From contig NZ_JAPFQP010000003.1 of the NCBI RefSeq assembly GCF_026241225.1, forward strand, positions 336,380 through 400,379: a stretch of 64,000 nt of DNA, read 5' to 3'. The position numbers and the translations under genes were made by a program. Source of the DNA: Lentiprolixibacter aurantiacus. Its GTDB lineage: Bacteria > Bacteroidota > Bacteroidia > Flavobacteriales > Flavobacteriaceae. This document shows, in pieces, positions 8,517 through 17,746 of this stretch. A model generated the notes under the pieces. That model saw nothing but the letters and a program-made list of their open reading frames with translations. It was not told the DNA's origin and made no database searches. How positions within the stretch are numbered: the stretch's first letter is position 1; the number at the start of each line of letters is the position of its first letter.

Positions 8517-8969
8517 ATGGAATTAGCCATTTGGTTCCTCATATTTATCGCTACATTTTGCATAATGGAATTCATGGCCTGGTTTACCCACAAATACATA
8601 ATGCATGGGTTTCTATGGGTGCTGCACAAGGACCACCACAAAAAGGATCACGACTCCTGGTTTGAACGAAATGATGCCTTCTTTTTATATTATGCTGCCG
8701 TAAGCATGGCTTTCATAATTATTGCTTCAAATACATGGTTCTGGTATGGTTACCCAATCGGTTTCGGAATTATGGCCTATGGCGCAAGCTATTTTCTGGT
8801 TCACGATATTTTCATCCACCAACGGTTCAAGATGTTCAGAAAGGCCAACAACTGGTACGCACGCGGAGTGAGGCGTGCGCACAAGATCCACCACAAAAAT
8901 ATCCACAAAGAAGGTGGGGAATGCTTTGGTATGCTCTTCGTTCCCTTTAAGTACTTCAAAAAGTCATAG
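8517..8969 (+). CDS. crtZ: Beta-carotene hydroxylase CrtZ
   Basis: 150-residue integral-membrane di-iron hydroxylase adding a 3-hydroxyl to beta-ionone rings. The four His clusters of the fatty-acid-hydroxylase fold are visible: HKYIMH, HKDHHKK, HDIFIH and RRAHKIHHKNIH. Hydrophobic segments lie near residues 4-25 and 55-95. The length is that of bacterial CrtZ. It sits between crtB and crtD with almost no spacing. Its substrate must carry a beta ring, yet no lycopene cyclase is in the cluster. Confidence 0.95.
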   Translation: MELAIWFLIFIATFCIMEFMAWFTHKYIMHGFLWVLHKDHHKKDHDSWFERNDAFFLYYAAVSMAFIIIASNTWFWYGYPIGFGIMAYGASYFLVHDIFIHQRFKMFRKANNWYARGVRRAHKIHHKNIHKEGGECFGMLFVPFKYFKKS

Positions 8970-8972
8970 TAA

Positions 8973-10451
8973 ATGCCTGAAGCCCATATAATTGGCGCAG
9001 GGATAGGCGGACTGGCCACAGCGCTAAGGTTGTGTAAAAAAGGCTACGAAGTCAGCGTTTTTGAAGCGAACCCTTATCCTGGTGGTAAACTGCATGCTAT
9101 AGACCTCAATGGATACCGCTTTGACCTGGGTCCTTCTTTGTTTACCATGCCACAGTTCATTGATGAGCTGTTTCTGCTGTTCGAAAAACAGCCGGAATTG
9201 CACTTCAAATACAAGAGAAAGGATATTCTCTGTGAATATTTCTGGGACGATGAAACCCGTTTTACGGCCAGGAAAAATACCCACGATTTTGCAAAAGATG
9301 CTGCCAGGGCTTTTGACGAAGATGAAGAAACCATCAGGAAATACATCGGCAGCAATAAAAAGAAGTACGATCTCACGGCACCGCTGTTCCTTGAACAGTC
9401 CCTGCATAAATCCAAAACCTATACTTCGGCGAAAACGCTGAAAGCGCTGATGAGCATGCCAAGCCTGGATGTCTTTGGCACACTTAACGGAGTTAATCAG
9501 CGCTACTTTAAGCACCCCAAACTGGTACAGCTTTTTAACCGATATGCCACGTATAACGGCAGTTCTCCATATCAGACCCCCGGTATTATGTCCATGATAC
9601 CTCACCTGGAGATGTTCTTTGGGACTTTTTTCCCTGAGGGAGGCATGCATGAAATTGTGATGAGCCTTTACCGCCTTGCTGTTTCGGAAGGGGTTCATTT
9701 TCATTTTGACAGCAAGGTGGATGAAATTTTGGTAGATCATGGAAAAGCTTCTGCTATAAGGGTGGGTGATAGGGTTCACAATGCAGATCTGATTGTTTCT
9801 AATATGGACATCTATCCTACCTACAGGAATCTGCTGCCAAGCCAGCCAGCTCCCGAAAAAACCCTGGCCCAGGAAAGATCCAGTTCTGCCCTTATATTTT
9901 ACTGGGGTGTGAGTAAAGCCTTCCCGGAACTGGACCTGCATAACATCTTTTTCAGCAATGATTACCAAAGTGAATTCGATCATATTTTCAGGAAAAAAAC
10001 CCTGGGCAATGACCCTACTGTCTATATCAACATAACCAGTAAGGACTGGCCCTCCGATGCTCCTGACGGTTGTGAAAACTGGTTTGTAATGATCAATGCT
10101 CCCGGAGATCACGGACAGGACTGGGCAGAGATGAAGTCCAGGGCCCGAAAAAATATCATCCGGAAATTAAACCAGGTATTGAAAACAGACCTGGAACCGC
10201 TTATTGCGGTAGAGCATATCCTTGATCCTCCTGGCATTCAAAACAGTACAAGTTCATACCGTGGTGCCCTCTACGGAGCTGCCAGCAACTCGCGCTTTTC
10301 GGCTTTTTTGAGGCATCCCAATTTCAGCAGGAAAATTTCCAATCTTTATTTTTGCGGGGGATCGGTTCATCCCGGAGGGGGGATACCCCTCTGCCTTTTG
10401 TCGGCCAAAATCATATCCGAAATGGTTCCTAACCCAAAGATGAATGACTGA
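8973..10451 (+). CDS. crtD: CrtD-type 1-hydroxycarotenoid 3,4-desaturase
   Basis: 492-residue paralogue of CrtI. The FAD motif is HIIGAGIGGLATALRLC at the start, followed by EANPYPGGKL. The C-terminus reads YFCGGSVHPGGGIPLCLLSAK, the form seen in CrtD enzymes and different from the GQLTVPGPGVPP form of CrtI. CrtD desaturates C3'-C4' of a 1'-hydroxylated acyclic end, which fits the neighbouring CruF hydratase. Its stop codon overlaps the cruF start by 8 bases, suggesting translational coupling. The family is certain, the exact reaction inferred from signature and context. Confidence 0.9.
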   Translation: MPEAHIIGAGIGGLATALRLCKKGYEVSVFEANPYPGGKLHAIDLNGYRFDLGPSLFTMPQFIDELFLLFEKQPELHFKYKRKDILCEYFWDDETRFTARKNTHDFAKDAARAFDEDEETIRKYIGSNKKKYDLTAPLFLEQSLHKSKTYTSAKTLKALMSMPSLDVFGTLNGVNQRYFKHPKLVQLFNRYATYNGSSPYQTPGIMSMIPHLEMFFGTFFPEGGMHEIVMSLYRLAVSEGVHFHFDSKVDEILVDHGKASAIRVGDRVHNADLIVSNMDIYPTYRNLLPSQPAPEKTLAQERSSSALIFYWGVSKAFPELDLHNIFFSNDYQSEFDHIFRKKTLGNDPTVYINITSKDWPSDAPDGCENWFVMINAPGDHGQDWAEMKSRARKNIIRKLNQVLKTDLEPLIAVEHILDPPGIQNSTSSYRGALYGAASNSRFSAFLRHPNFSRKISNLYFCGGSVHPGGGIPLCLLSAKIISEMVPNPKMND

Positions 10452-11085
10452 AAATCGAAAATTCCTTACCTATTTTTCCATTTTCCTCCTTTGGCTGTTT
10501 AACCTGAGTGCCATTGCCGGGATTTATGTAGGACAGCAGGACTGGTTTATGAGCAAGACGCCCCTGAACATGATGCTCATCCTGGCCTTAACTATTTTCG
10601 TTTTTCCCATCGATTCCCTGAAAAAAGGAATGCTTTTCCTTGGGATAGGAACAGGCAGTATTTTTGCAGAATGGCTGGGCGTAAACTACGGCCTAATTTT
10701 CGGAGACTACCACTACGGTGCCAATTTTGGACCAAAGATGGGAGGCGTACCCCTGCTAATAGGAGTAAACTGGGGCTTTCTCACCTTTGCCACAGGCGCT
10801 ATAGCATCTGCCTGGCTTAAGCCATACCGGACACGAGTTTTATGCGGTGCTTTTTTAATGGTATTTCTGGATTTCTTCCTGGAAGAAAGTGCCCCCCGTT
10901 TCGATTTCTGGTATTGGGATATTGGATATGCACCTCTGCAGAACTTTATAGGCTGGTTTGTTCTGGCCTTTCTTTTTCATGCCATCTATCAGGGTATGAA
11001 GATCAAGGGGAGTACTTTGTTCTCCCATCACCTTTATGTATCTCAACTGATATTCTTTGTTTTTTTCTATTTGTGGAAAGGCTAA
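10444..11085 (+). CDS. cruF: CruF-like carotenoid 1',2'-hydratase (DUF422 family)
   Basis: 213-residue polytopic membrane protein with about six or seven hydrophobic segments. Family residues are clear: EWLGVNYGLIFGDYHYG around residues 79-95, GVPLLIGVNW around 100-110, and DFFLEESAPRFDFWYWDIGY followed by PLQNFIGWF around 140-170. CruF adds water to the psi end of gamma-carotene or lycopene, making a 1'-hydroxyl. It is not a CrtY or CrtYcd cyclase despite its position. It overlaps crtD by 8 bases upstream and the convergent crtA-like gene by 4 bases. Confidence 0.87.
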   Translation: MTENRKFLTYFSIFLLWLFNLSAIAGIYVGQQDWFMSKTPLNMMLILALTIFVFPIDSLKKGMLFLGIGTGSIFAEWLGVNYGLIFGDYHYGANFGPKMGGVPLLIGVNWGFLTFATGAIASAWLKPYRTRVLCGAFLMVFLDFFLEESAPRFDFWYWDIGYAPLQNFIGWFVLAFLFHAIYQGMKIKGSTLFSHHLYVSQLIFFVFFYLWKG

Positions 11086-11792
11086 GCCTGGGCATGTAGT
11101 TCCATTGGTGGTATTCCAGACCAGGATCCCTCCACCTTATATGGCTGAAAGCGGGCAAAAAGTTCTTCCTTGTACCATTTTAGTGTGTGGGTAAAAGCGA
11201 TGGCCTTTTTGTGACCGGTTGCGTTGTAAGCAAATGCCTGCAAGGATTCCCTGTCCTTCCAGATACTGAAGGTAGCCATGTTACGAAAGGGAACCTCCCC
11301 TATTCCCTTGGTATATAACAACCCCTCGTTTTCCATGAGGCTCTTTTGAGATTGGGGCACATACTTCCAGAACCTGTACAGGAATTTTGTCTTTATAGTA
11401 GCCCTGGTAATCACGGCCATATACTTGTTTTCCGGGTCCAGGTCCTGATTTTTTGGAAACGGATTCTGACCCGACCATTCTCCCTTAACCTTGAGGGTCT
11501 TTAAGTAAAGGGTCATGTTTTCCGCCACTTTTCCACGGTACTTTTTCATAAGGGGATCTCCATTAAAAAAGGCCTCGGCATCCCCAGGGCTGTCCCAGAC
11601 CTGGACCAGGGCATAGACAGACCAGTCCGGCCAGGGATTAAAACCAGCTTTCCCGCTGCCCATCAATTTGTAAAATCGAAGTCCCTTAACCTTCCCAAGG
11701 CTGGGGTGGGCAAACTGCATCATACTAAAAGCCCAGACCTTTGACCAGAAGGAGCTATAACGGAAAAAGCTTATTGTGGTAATAGGTTCCAT
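11082..11792 (-). CDS. CrtA-like carotenoid monooxygenase, probable 2-hydroxylase
   Basis: 236 residues similar to spheroidene monooxygenase CrtA: ISFFRYSSFWSKVWAFSMM at the start, then KVKGLRFYKLMGSGKAGFNPWPDWSVYALVQ and AVITRATIKTKFLYRFWKYVP. As I recall, a crtA-related gene of the marine Flavobacterium strain P99-3 was shown to encode a carotenoid 2-hydroxylase needed for myxol, and this locus has the other tail-modifying genes of that route. It is convergent with cruF (4-base overlap) and starts one base after the upstream TlpA-like gene, so it appears to be transcribed with the thioredoxin-like pair and not with the crt operon. Family assignment good; hydroxylase versus ketolase is inferred. 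Confidence 0.85.
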   Translation of the reverse strand: MEPITTISFFRYSSFWSKVWAFSMMQFAHPSLGKVKGLRFYKLMGSGKAGFNPWPDWSVYALVQVWDSPGDAEAFFNGDPLMKKYRGKVAENMTLYLKTLKVKGEWSGQNPFPKNQDLDPENKYMAVITRATIKTKFLYRFWKYVPQSQKSLMENEGLLYTKGIGEVPFRNMATFSIWKDRESLQAFAYNATGHKKAIAFTHTLKWYKEELFARFQPYKVEGSWSGIPPMELHAQA

Positions 11793-11793
11793 T

Positions 11794-12354
11794 TTAATTG
11801 GTCAATAGCGAATCCAGCAATTTTCGGGTATCTTCGGCATACCAGTTCGCAGCACCAGTATGGGCAACTACAATTCTACCCGCCCGGTCTAAAACAAAAG
11901 TAGTAGGTAATCCCGTAGCATAAATCCCTGTGGGGGTTAATCCGCTTTCAAAGTATACAGGAAATCGGAAGTTGTTTTTCTCAAGATACCCAACCACCTT
12001 GTCCTTTTGATCCCTGGCAATAAAAAGAAATCGTACGCGGTCTCCAAATTCCTCATGCAGTTTGTCCAGCGAAGGCATTTCAGCTACGCAAGGAGGGCAC
12101 CAGCTCGCCCAGAAATTAATCAGTACTACCTGCCCCTGCAACTCATCCCCATGGATAATATCGCCCTTTAAACCTTTCAGCCTCCATCCGTTTAATTCTG
12201 GTATTTCCAGGGTCCGAGTGGCTACTGGTTCAGGGTTATGTGATAGTATTCGGTTTACCCAGACCTGCATATGAAACCCCAATGGGGTAAACAGGACTAA
12301 CGCCATTACTACCAGGGTAAGCAACCATCCTAGATTAAGGCGTTTTCGTTTCAT
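11794..12354 (-). CDS. TlpA-family membrane-anchored thiol-disulfide oxidoreductase
   Basis: 186 residues with one N-terminal membrane anchor (about residues 10-24) and a periplasm-facing thioredoxin fold. The active site is WASWCPPC with C86 and C89, and the cis-Pro loop is GLPTTFVLD. Proteins of this type reduce disulfides in the envelope, often for cytochrome c or other exported proteins. The ATG at 12354 overlaps the stop of the upstream paralogue (ATGA), which fixes the start and argues against a longer reading to 12405. It forms a tandem pair with the next gene and is followed directly by the crtA-like gene. Confidence 0.88.
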   Translation of the reverse strand: MKRKRLNLGWLLTLVVMALVLFTPLGFHMQVWVNRILSHNPEPVATRTLEIPELNGWRLKGLKGDIIHGDELQGQVVLINFWASWCPPCVAEMPSLDKLHEEFGDRVRFLFIARDQKDKVVGYLEKNNFRFPVYFESGLTPTGIYATGLPTTFVLDRAGRIVVAHTGAANWYAEDTRKLLDSLLTN

Positions 12355-12914
12355 GGGTTTTCCAAAAGCCGGGTGAAGAGTTCCCTGACATCCTGGTTGT
12401 ACCAATCGGCAATGCCCTTTTCAAAGACAACGATCTCACCGTTTTTATCCAGCACATAGGATGCCGGCGGATCTGGCACTTCAAAGGGTGCAGCTTCCCC
12501 AATTATACGATAAGTGACAGGAAAATCGAATCCCTGTTTAGCCATAAATGCCTCCACTGGTTCCTGTTCTTCATCGGTTATGATGTAAAAAACCACACGA
12601 TCCCCAAACTCATCATACAACTTTTGAATATCCTGCAATTCAGCTTCACAGGGAAGCCGCCAGGAGGCCCAGAAATTAATGAAGACTACCTTACCCCTGG
12701 CTTCTTCAAAGCTAAAGAAATTCCAGTCCTTGTCTTTCAGTGTCCAGTTATAGTTTGGGATCTGCAATCTGTTTTCGGCCGGGATGGGCTCAGGACCAAA
12801 AGCAAAAAGACGATTCAGAAAGATCTTTCCGTAGTGCCCGAGAGGCGTTACGAAAAACGACAGTACCAGGGCAAACAAAAGTAAATTCAGGATGGTCCTT
12901 TTGCTGATCTTCAT
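12351..12914 (-). CDS. TlpA-like protein with degenerate active site (R-x-x-C)
   Basis: 187 residues, same architecture as its neighbour: membrane anchor at about residues 7-24 and a thioredoxin fold. At the active site it reads WASWRLPC, so the nucleophilic first Cys (position 86) is Arg and only C89 remains. The codon is CGG, two base changes from TGC, so a single sequencing error is unlikely. The cis-Pro region is PPASYVLDKNG. It cannot do normal dithiol exchange; a chaperone, partner-binding or monothiol role is possible. It overlaps its paralogue by 4 bases, and the two look like a tandem duplication. Confidence 0.85.
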   Translation of the reverse strand: MKISKRTILNLLLFALVLSFFVTPLGHYGKIFLNRLFAFGPEPIPAENRLQIPNYNWTLKDKDWNFFSFEEARGKVVFINFWASWRLPCEAELQDIQKLYDEFGDRVVFYIITDEEQEPVEAFMAKQGFDFPVTYRIIGEAAPFEVPDPPASYVLDKNGEIVVFEKGIADWYNQDVRELFTRLLENP

Positions 12915-12933
12915 TTTAATGTTTGGTAAAAAG

Positions 12934-12962
12934 AAAAACTCCTGAAAAATTCAGGAGTTTTT
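12934..12962 (-). terminator. Intrinsic terminator of the aconitase gene
   Basis: A 13-bp perfect stem (AACTCCTGAA with TTCAGGAGTT at its core) closes a three-base loop between the aconitase stop and the TlpA-like gene. Read on the minus strand it ends in a T run. Confidence 0.85.
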
Positions 12963-12973
12963 ATTGCCAGTAC

Positions 12974-15247
12974 CTAAGCGGCACTTTCTTTCTTGATAAC
13001 GTTTAGGGCAGATCCTTCCCTGAACCATGCTATCTGAGATTCATTGTAAGAATGATTTGCTATTATGGTGTCCTTACTTCCATCGGCGTGAACCACCTCG
13101 ATGGTCAGGGGCTTGTTGGGAGCAAAATCTTCAATATCCAACATATTGAAAGTATCGTCTTCCTGGATCAGGTCGTAATCCTGCTCATTAGCAAAGGTCA
13201 GTGCCAGCATCCCTTGTTTCTTAAGGTTGGTCTCATGAATCCTCGCGAAGGACTTCACCAGTACTGCGGCAACTCCCAGATGTCTGGGTTGCATGGCAGC
13301 GTGCTCCCTGGATGATCCCTCACCATAGTTATGATCTCCCACAACAAAAGTTTTGATCCCGGCAGCTTTGTATGCCCTTTGTGTATCGGGAACTCCGCCG
13401 TACTCTCCGGTAAGCTGGTTTTTGATAAAGTTTGTTTTCTTATTGAAGGCATTTACTGCTCCTATAAGTGTATTGTTGGCAATGTTATCCAAATGCCCTC
13501 TGAACCTCAACCAGGGACCTGCCATTGAAATATGGTCTGTAGTACACTTGCCAAAAGCCTTTATAAGCAACTTCATCCCTTTCAGGCTTTCTGGCGCTAT
13601 AGGCACGAAAGGCTCAAGTAACTGCAGGCGTTCGGAATCCTCAGCTACTATGACCTCAACTGAACTTCCATCCTCTTTTGGAGCGATGTAACCTGCATCT
13701 TCCACGGCAAAGCCTTCCGGAGGCAATTCATATCCCCTGGGTTCATCCAGCCTTACCTCTTCACCCTCCTCGTTGATCAGGGTGTCCGTCATGGGATTAA
13801 AATCCAGTCTGCCAGCGATGGCTATTGCGGTCACTAATTCCGGAGAACCAACAAAGGCAAGGGTATTGGGGTTCCCATCCGCACGCTTGGCAAAATTCCG
13901 GTTAAAGGAATGCACAATGGTATTCCTGGGGCCATTTGCCGCCTTGTCGCCATACCGGTCCCACATCCCTATGCAAGGTCCGCAGGCATTGGCAAATACG
14001 GTAGCTCCGATATTGTTGAATGTATCGATAAATCCGTCCCGCTCAATAGTATAACGCACCTGTTCCGAGCCCGGTGTAATGGTGAATTTTGATTTGGTCT
14101 TGAGATGTTTATCAGCAACCTGCTTGGCCAGTGATGCAGCTCTTGAAATGTCTTCATAGGAAGAATTGGTGCAGGAACCTATTAGCCCAACCTCTACATT
14201 CAGAGGCCAGTCGTTCTCACGGGCTGCCTCGCTCATCTTGGATATAGGCGTTGCCAGGTCTGGAGTAAAGGGCCCATTGAGATGCGGTTCAAGGGTAGAG
14301 AGGTCAATCTCTATCACCTGGTCAAAGTAGGTGTTGGGATCTGCATAAACTTCCTGATCTGCAGTCAGGTAAGCAGCAACTTCATTGGCGGCATCTGCAA
14401 CGTCTGCTCTTCCGGTGGCACGCAGGTAGCGATCCATGGATTCGTCATACCCAAAGGTAGAGGTAGTAGCACCCACTTCGGCACCCATATTACAGATGGT
14501 ACCCTTACCCGTACAGGACATGGCGGTAGCACCTTCCCCGAAGTATTCGATAATAGCACCTGTACCGCCTTTTACTGTGAGGATATCTGCTACTTTCAAT
14601 ATAACATCTTTGGGAGCAGTCCAGCCGGAAAGCTTACCCGTTAATTTGACACCGATGAGTTTTGGAAATTTGAGTTCCCAGGCCATTCCGGCCATCACAT
14701 CCACAGCATCAGCACCTCCCACACCTATGGCCACCATTCCCAATCCTCCGGCATTTACCGTGTGGGAATCCGTTCCAATCATCATCCCTCCCGGGAATGC
14801 ATAGTTCTCCAGTACTACCTGGTGTATAATTCCTGCTCCGGGTTTCCAGAAACCAATTCCGTATTTGTTTGATACCGATTCCAGAAAATCAAATACTTCA
14901 TTACTGGTTTGATTTGCCCTTTTAAGGTCTGCCTCAGCACCTACTTTGGCCTGAATAAGGTGATCACAGTGCACCGTAGTTGGAACAGCAACCTTGGGTT
15001 TGCCCGCATGCATGAACTGCAGCAGGGCCATCTGCGCCGTGGCGTCCTGGCAGGCCACCCTGTCCGGAGCAAAATCAACATAATCCTTGCCTCTTTCGAA
15101 TGCCTTTTGAGGATTACCTTCCCACAGGTGGGAATAGAGGATTTTTTCAGAAAGGGTTAAGGGTCTGCCAACAATATCCCGGGCTTTATCTACGCGTTCC
15201 GCGATATTGGCGTAGACCTTTTTAATCATATCGATATCAAATGCCAT
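12974..15247 (-). CDS. acn: Aconitate hydratase
   Basis: 757-residue TCA-cycle enzyme interconverting citrate and isocitrate with a [4Fe-4S] cluster. The length and sequence are those of the mitochondrial-type aconitase usual in Bacteroidetes, not the roughly 890-residue AcnA. Cluster ligands are visible in [10 protein letters not shown] (about residue 360) and [15 protein letters not shown] (two Cys, about 425). The swivel domain carries [15 protein letters not shown] with substrate-binding Ser and Arg. A TAnnTTTG box lies about 32 bases upstream and a strong terminator follows, so it is a single-gene unit. Confidence 0.96.
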   Translation of the reverse strand: MAFDIDMIKKVYANIAERVDKARDIVGRPLTLSEKILYSHLWEGNPQKAFERGKDYVDFAPDRVACQDATAQMALLQFMHAGKPKVAVPTTVHCDHLIQAKVGAEADLKRANQTSNEVFDFLESVSNKYGIGFWKPGAGIIHQVVLENYAFPGGMMIGTDSHTVNAGGLGMVAIGVGGADAVDVMAGMAWELKFPKLIGVKLTGKLSGWTAPKDVILKVADILTVKGGTGAIIEYFGEGATAMSCTGKGTICNMGAEVGATTSTFGYDESMDRYLRATGRADVADAANEVAAYLTADQEVYADPNTYFDQVIEIDLSTLEPHLNGPFTPDLATPISKMSEAARENDWPLNVEVGLIGSCTNSSYEDISRAASLAKQVADKHLKTKSKFTITPGSEQVRYTIERDGFIDTFNNIGATVFANACGPCIGMWDRYGDKAANGPRNTIVHSFNRNFAKRADGNPNTLAFVGSPELVTAIAIAGRLDFNPMTDTLINEEGEEVRLDEPRGYELPPEGFAVEDAGYIAPKEDGSSVEVIVAEDSERLQLLEPFVPIAPESLKGMKLLIKAFGKCTTDHISMAGPWLRFRGHLDNIANNTLIGAVNAFNKKTNFIKNQLTGEYGGVPDTQRAYKAAGIKTFVVGDHNYGEGSSREHAAMQPRHLGVAAVLVKSFARIHETNLKKQGMLALTFANEQDYDLIQEDDTFNMLDIEDFAPNKPLTIEVVHADGSKDTIIANHSYNESQIAWFREGSALNVIKKESAA

Positions 15248-15278
15248 TACGTATAAGTATTTTCTGTTAGAATGCCCC

Positions 15279-15286
15279 CAAAAGTA
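15279..15286 (-). promoter_or_regulatory. -7 box upstream of aconitase
   Basis: On the minus strand this reads TACTTTTG (TAnnTTTG). The nearest upstream TTG has a 14-base spacer, shorter than usual. Confidence 0.5.
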
Positions 15287-15383
15287 CTAAAATAGCAGGG
15301 CAAATAAAAGACTTATTATCCCGCTTTTTGCGCTTGAAAATTACTGAAATAGGAAAGTGAAGGAAATTCCGATGTAAACGGAC

Positions 15384-16337
15384 TTAAAACAATTTCCGAA
15401 TAAGATCTTCTTCAGTGATTCCCTCGGCTTCTGCCTTGTAGTTCTTGATGATCCTGTGACGCAGTATACTGAATGCAATCGCCTGAACATCTTCTATATC
15501 CGGTGAAAATTTCCCATTGATTGCAGCATGGGCCTTCGCTCCAAGGATAAGGTATTGAGAAGCCCTGGGTCCTGCTCCCCAGTCTAGGTACTGTTTAACA
15601 ATTTCAGGGGCAGTATCTGCTCCGGGGCGGGTCTTGCCCACCAACTTCACTGCGTAATCCACTACATTATCGGGTACAGGTATGCGACGTACCAGGTGCT
15701 GTATGTCCAGGATTTCCTGTGCGCTGAACAAGGCATTGACCTGAGGTGTTTCGTCATTGGTGGTTGCCTTAACAACCTGTATTTCCTCCTCCAAACTGGG
15801 ATACCTGAGTTCAATAGCGAACATAAAGCGGTCCAGCTGTGCCTCAGGCAAAGGGTAGGTTCCCTCCTGCTCAATGGGATTTTGGGTAGCCAGGACAAAG
15901 TACGGCAAGGAAAGTTCGTGTCTTTTACCTGTTATGGTAACAGCTCGTTCCTGCATGGCTTCCAATAAGGCTGCCTGTGTTTTCGGGGGGGTACGGTTAA
16001 TTTCGTCGGCCAGGATGATATTGGCAAAAACAGGGCCTTTTACAAACTGGAATTTCCGGTTCTGGTCCAGCACCTCACTTCCCAGAATATCACTGGGCAT
16101 GAGGTCTGGTGTAAATTGTATCCGCTTAAAATCGAGGCCAAGGGCCCTGGCTATGGTATTTACCATTAAGGTTTTAGCCAGTCCCGGCACACCAATAAGC
16201 AGCGAATGGCCTCCAGAATATATAGATAAAAGGATCTGATCAATAACTTCCTCCTGCCCAACAATTACCTTGGCAATCTCTTTTCTCAATGCCTGGTGTT
16301 TCAGGACCAGACTCTCAACGGCAGCTACGTCAGACAT
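15384..16337 (-). CDS. MoxR-family AAA+ ATPase
   Basis: 317 residues. The Walker A region is LLIGVPGLAKTLMVNTIA (about residues 42-59), Walker B is IILADEINRTPPKTQAALLEAMQE, and sensor ATQNPIEQEGTYPLPEAQLDRFMF follows. MoxR ATPases act as chaperones for maturation of enzyme complexes or stress responses, usually with a von Willebrand factor A partner; none is present here. It starts two bases after the SurA-like gene stop and is the last gene of the three-gene operon. Confidence 0.92.
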   Translation of the reverse strand: MSDVAAVESLVLKHQALRKEIAKVIVGQEEVIDQILLSIYSGGHSLLIGVPGLAKTLMVNTIARALGLDFKRIQFTPDLMPSDILGSEVLDQNRKFQFVKGPVFANIILADEINRTPPKTQAALLEAMQERAVTITGKRHELSLPYFVLATQNPIEQEGTYPLPEAQLDRFMFAIELRYPSLEEEIQVVKATTNDETPQVNALFSAQEILDIQHLVRRIPVPDNVVDYAVKLVGKTRPGADTAPEIVKQYLDWGAGPRASQYLILGAKAHAAINGKFSPDIEDVQAIAFSILRHRIIKNYKAEAEGITEEDLIRKLF

Positions 16338-16339
16338 AC

Positions 16340-17746
16340 TTATTGTTCTTTTACCCAGTCATTTGAGAAATCACAGGAGCGGTTGGCGGCACCCACACTT
16401 ACATAGGTGTCCTCTATCTTTTCTGCCATCCATTCCTTGATGGCCTTGAACTGTTTCTCTTTTAATGCCAAATCCTGGATCTTGAGGTAATCCCTCGCAA
16501 AATCAGCCTCATGCTCATCAAAACGGTTGGTTACCTTCAAAATTTTAAATTTTGGAGGGCCACCTCTGGGGTCAGGCTCCAGTATAGGCTGGGAAATTTC
16601 GTTGTCCTTGAGATTCCTTACCTGATTGTACAGAGTAGGGTCCATCTTGGTCAGCTCAAATTTGCTATCGAAGTTGATGGGGTTTCTCAGCAAGCCACCA
16701 TCAAACTTGGTTTCCTTTTCATCCGAAAAATTAAGGGCGGCATCGGCAAAGGTATATTTACCTTCCTGGATCTGCCGTCGTATACTGTCCAGTTCTGCTC
16801 TTGCCTTGTCTATCTCAGATTGAGGGATCTCCGGCTGAATAAGAATATGCCTGAGGTCTAATTCCTGTCCCCTTATTTTTTCAATGTAAATAATGTGGTA
16901 ACCAAATGTGGTTTCAAAAGGCTCTGAAATTTCACCTTCCTGCAGGCTAAAGGCCACGTCTTTGAATTCTTTGACAAAGGGTGTTTCCCTGCTCATACTG
17001 TAAAAACCCCCTTTAGACTTCGATCCCGGGTCCTGGGAGTACAGAATAGCCTTCACGCTAAAACTGGCATCGTTATCCTCACAATCTGCTTTGATCTGCC
17101 TCAGCTTATCTATAACCTTCTGCTTTTCGGCTTCCGGGGTTTCGGGTATTTTAACGATCTGTGAGATCTCCAGTTCGGCACCAAACACAGGACGTTCGTC
17201 CTCTGGTATCCTGTTGAAGAATTGCCTTACTTCTTCCGGGGTTACTTCTATTTCCCCTACTATTTTCTGCTGCATTTTTTGCGACAGCATTTGAAGTTTG
17301 TTGATCTCGTACAACTCCAGTCGGAAATCTTCTATAGTTTCTTTTTTATAAAATTCCAGAACTTTCTCCATAGAACCCACCTGCTGGATCAATTGTTGAA
17401 TCTGGCGATCACTGGTAGCATTCACCTCATCATCAGAGACCAGCAAACTATCCTGCACTGCCTGGTGGGCGTACATGCGGTCTTCCATTAATTTCCCAAG
17501 CAGGCTGCATCGGGTCACGTCTTCAGGTGAAGCCCCCTGGTTCCGCAAGTCGATAAGAGTCTTTTCAATATCAGAATCAAGTATCACATAATCGCCAATA
17601 ACGGCAGCTATCCCGTCTACCTTAAGTCTCATGGTGGGTTTCCTGGGAGCCTCCTGAACAGAGTCCTGCTCCTGTGCAATGGTAGAGCTTCCCATCAAAA
17701 TCATGGCTCCCAAAATGACATGGTTAATTTTTCGAATGCTATTCAT
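16340..17746 (-). CDS. SurA-like periplasmic peptidyl-prolyl isomerase/chaperone
   Basis: 468 residues from the Met preceding NSIRKINHVILGAMILMG, a signal peptide ending near IAQEQ. After it come a SurA N-terminal helical domain (IAAVIGDYVILDSDIEKTL) and two parvulin-like regions: one around GGFYSMSRETPFVKEF with FGYHIIYIEK, a second beginning at DLRHILIQPEIP with FDGGLLRNP. It would assist folding of outer-membrane barrels. The ATG at 17746 overlaps the stop of the upstream PPIase gene by 8 bases, favouring it over a start at 17779. Same operon as the lipoprotein PPIase and MoxR. Confidence 0.88.
   Translation of the reverse strand: MNSIRKINHVILGAMILMGSSTIAQEQDSVQEAPRKPTMRLKVDGIAAVIGDYVILDSDIEKTLIDLRNQGASPEDVTRCSLLGKLMEDRMYAHQAVQDSLLVSDDEVNATSDRQIQQLIQQVGSMEKVLEFYKKETIEDFRLELYEINKLQMLSQKMQQKIVGEIEVTPEEVRQFFNRIPEDERPVFGAELEISQIVKIPETPEAEKQKVIDKLRQIKADCEDNDASFSVKAILYSQDPGSKSKGGFYSMSRETPFVKEFKDVAFSLQEGEISEPFETTFGYHIIYIEKIRGQELDLRHILIQPEIPQSEIDKARAELDSIRRQIQEGKYTFADAALNFSDEKETKFDGGLLRNPINFDSKFELTKMDPTLYNQVRNLKDNEISQPILEPDPRGGPPKFKILKVTNRFDEHEADFARDYLKIQDLALKEKQFKAIKEWMAEKIEDTYVSVGAANRSCDFSNDWVKEQ

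Noticed and set aside
9024..10112. Long open frame (362 codons) on the minus strand across crtD
   Set aside because: It is antisense to a clearly recognisable CrtD gene, has no family motifs and an unusual composition; it is a shadow of the real frame.
10444..11085. Lycopene cyclase (CrtYcd type) for the last gene of the crt operon
   Set aside because: The residues match the DUF422/CruF hydratase (GVPLLIGVNW, DFWYWDIGY, PLQNFIGWF), not the cyclase domain.
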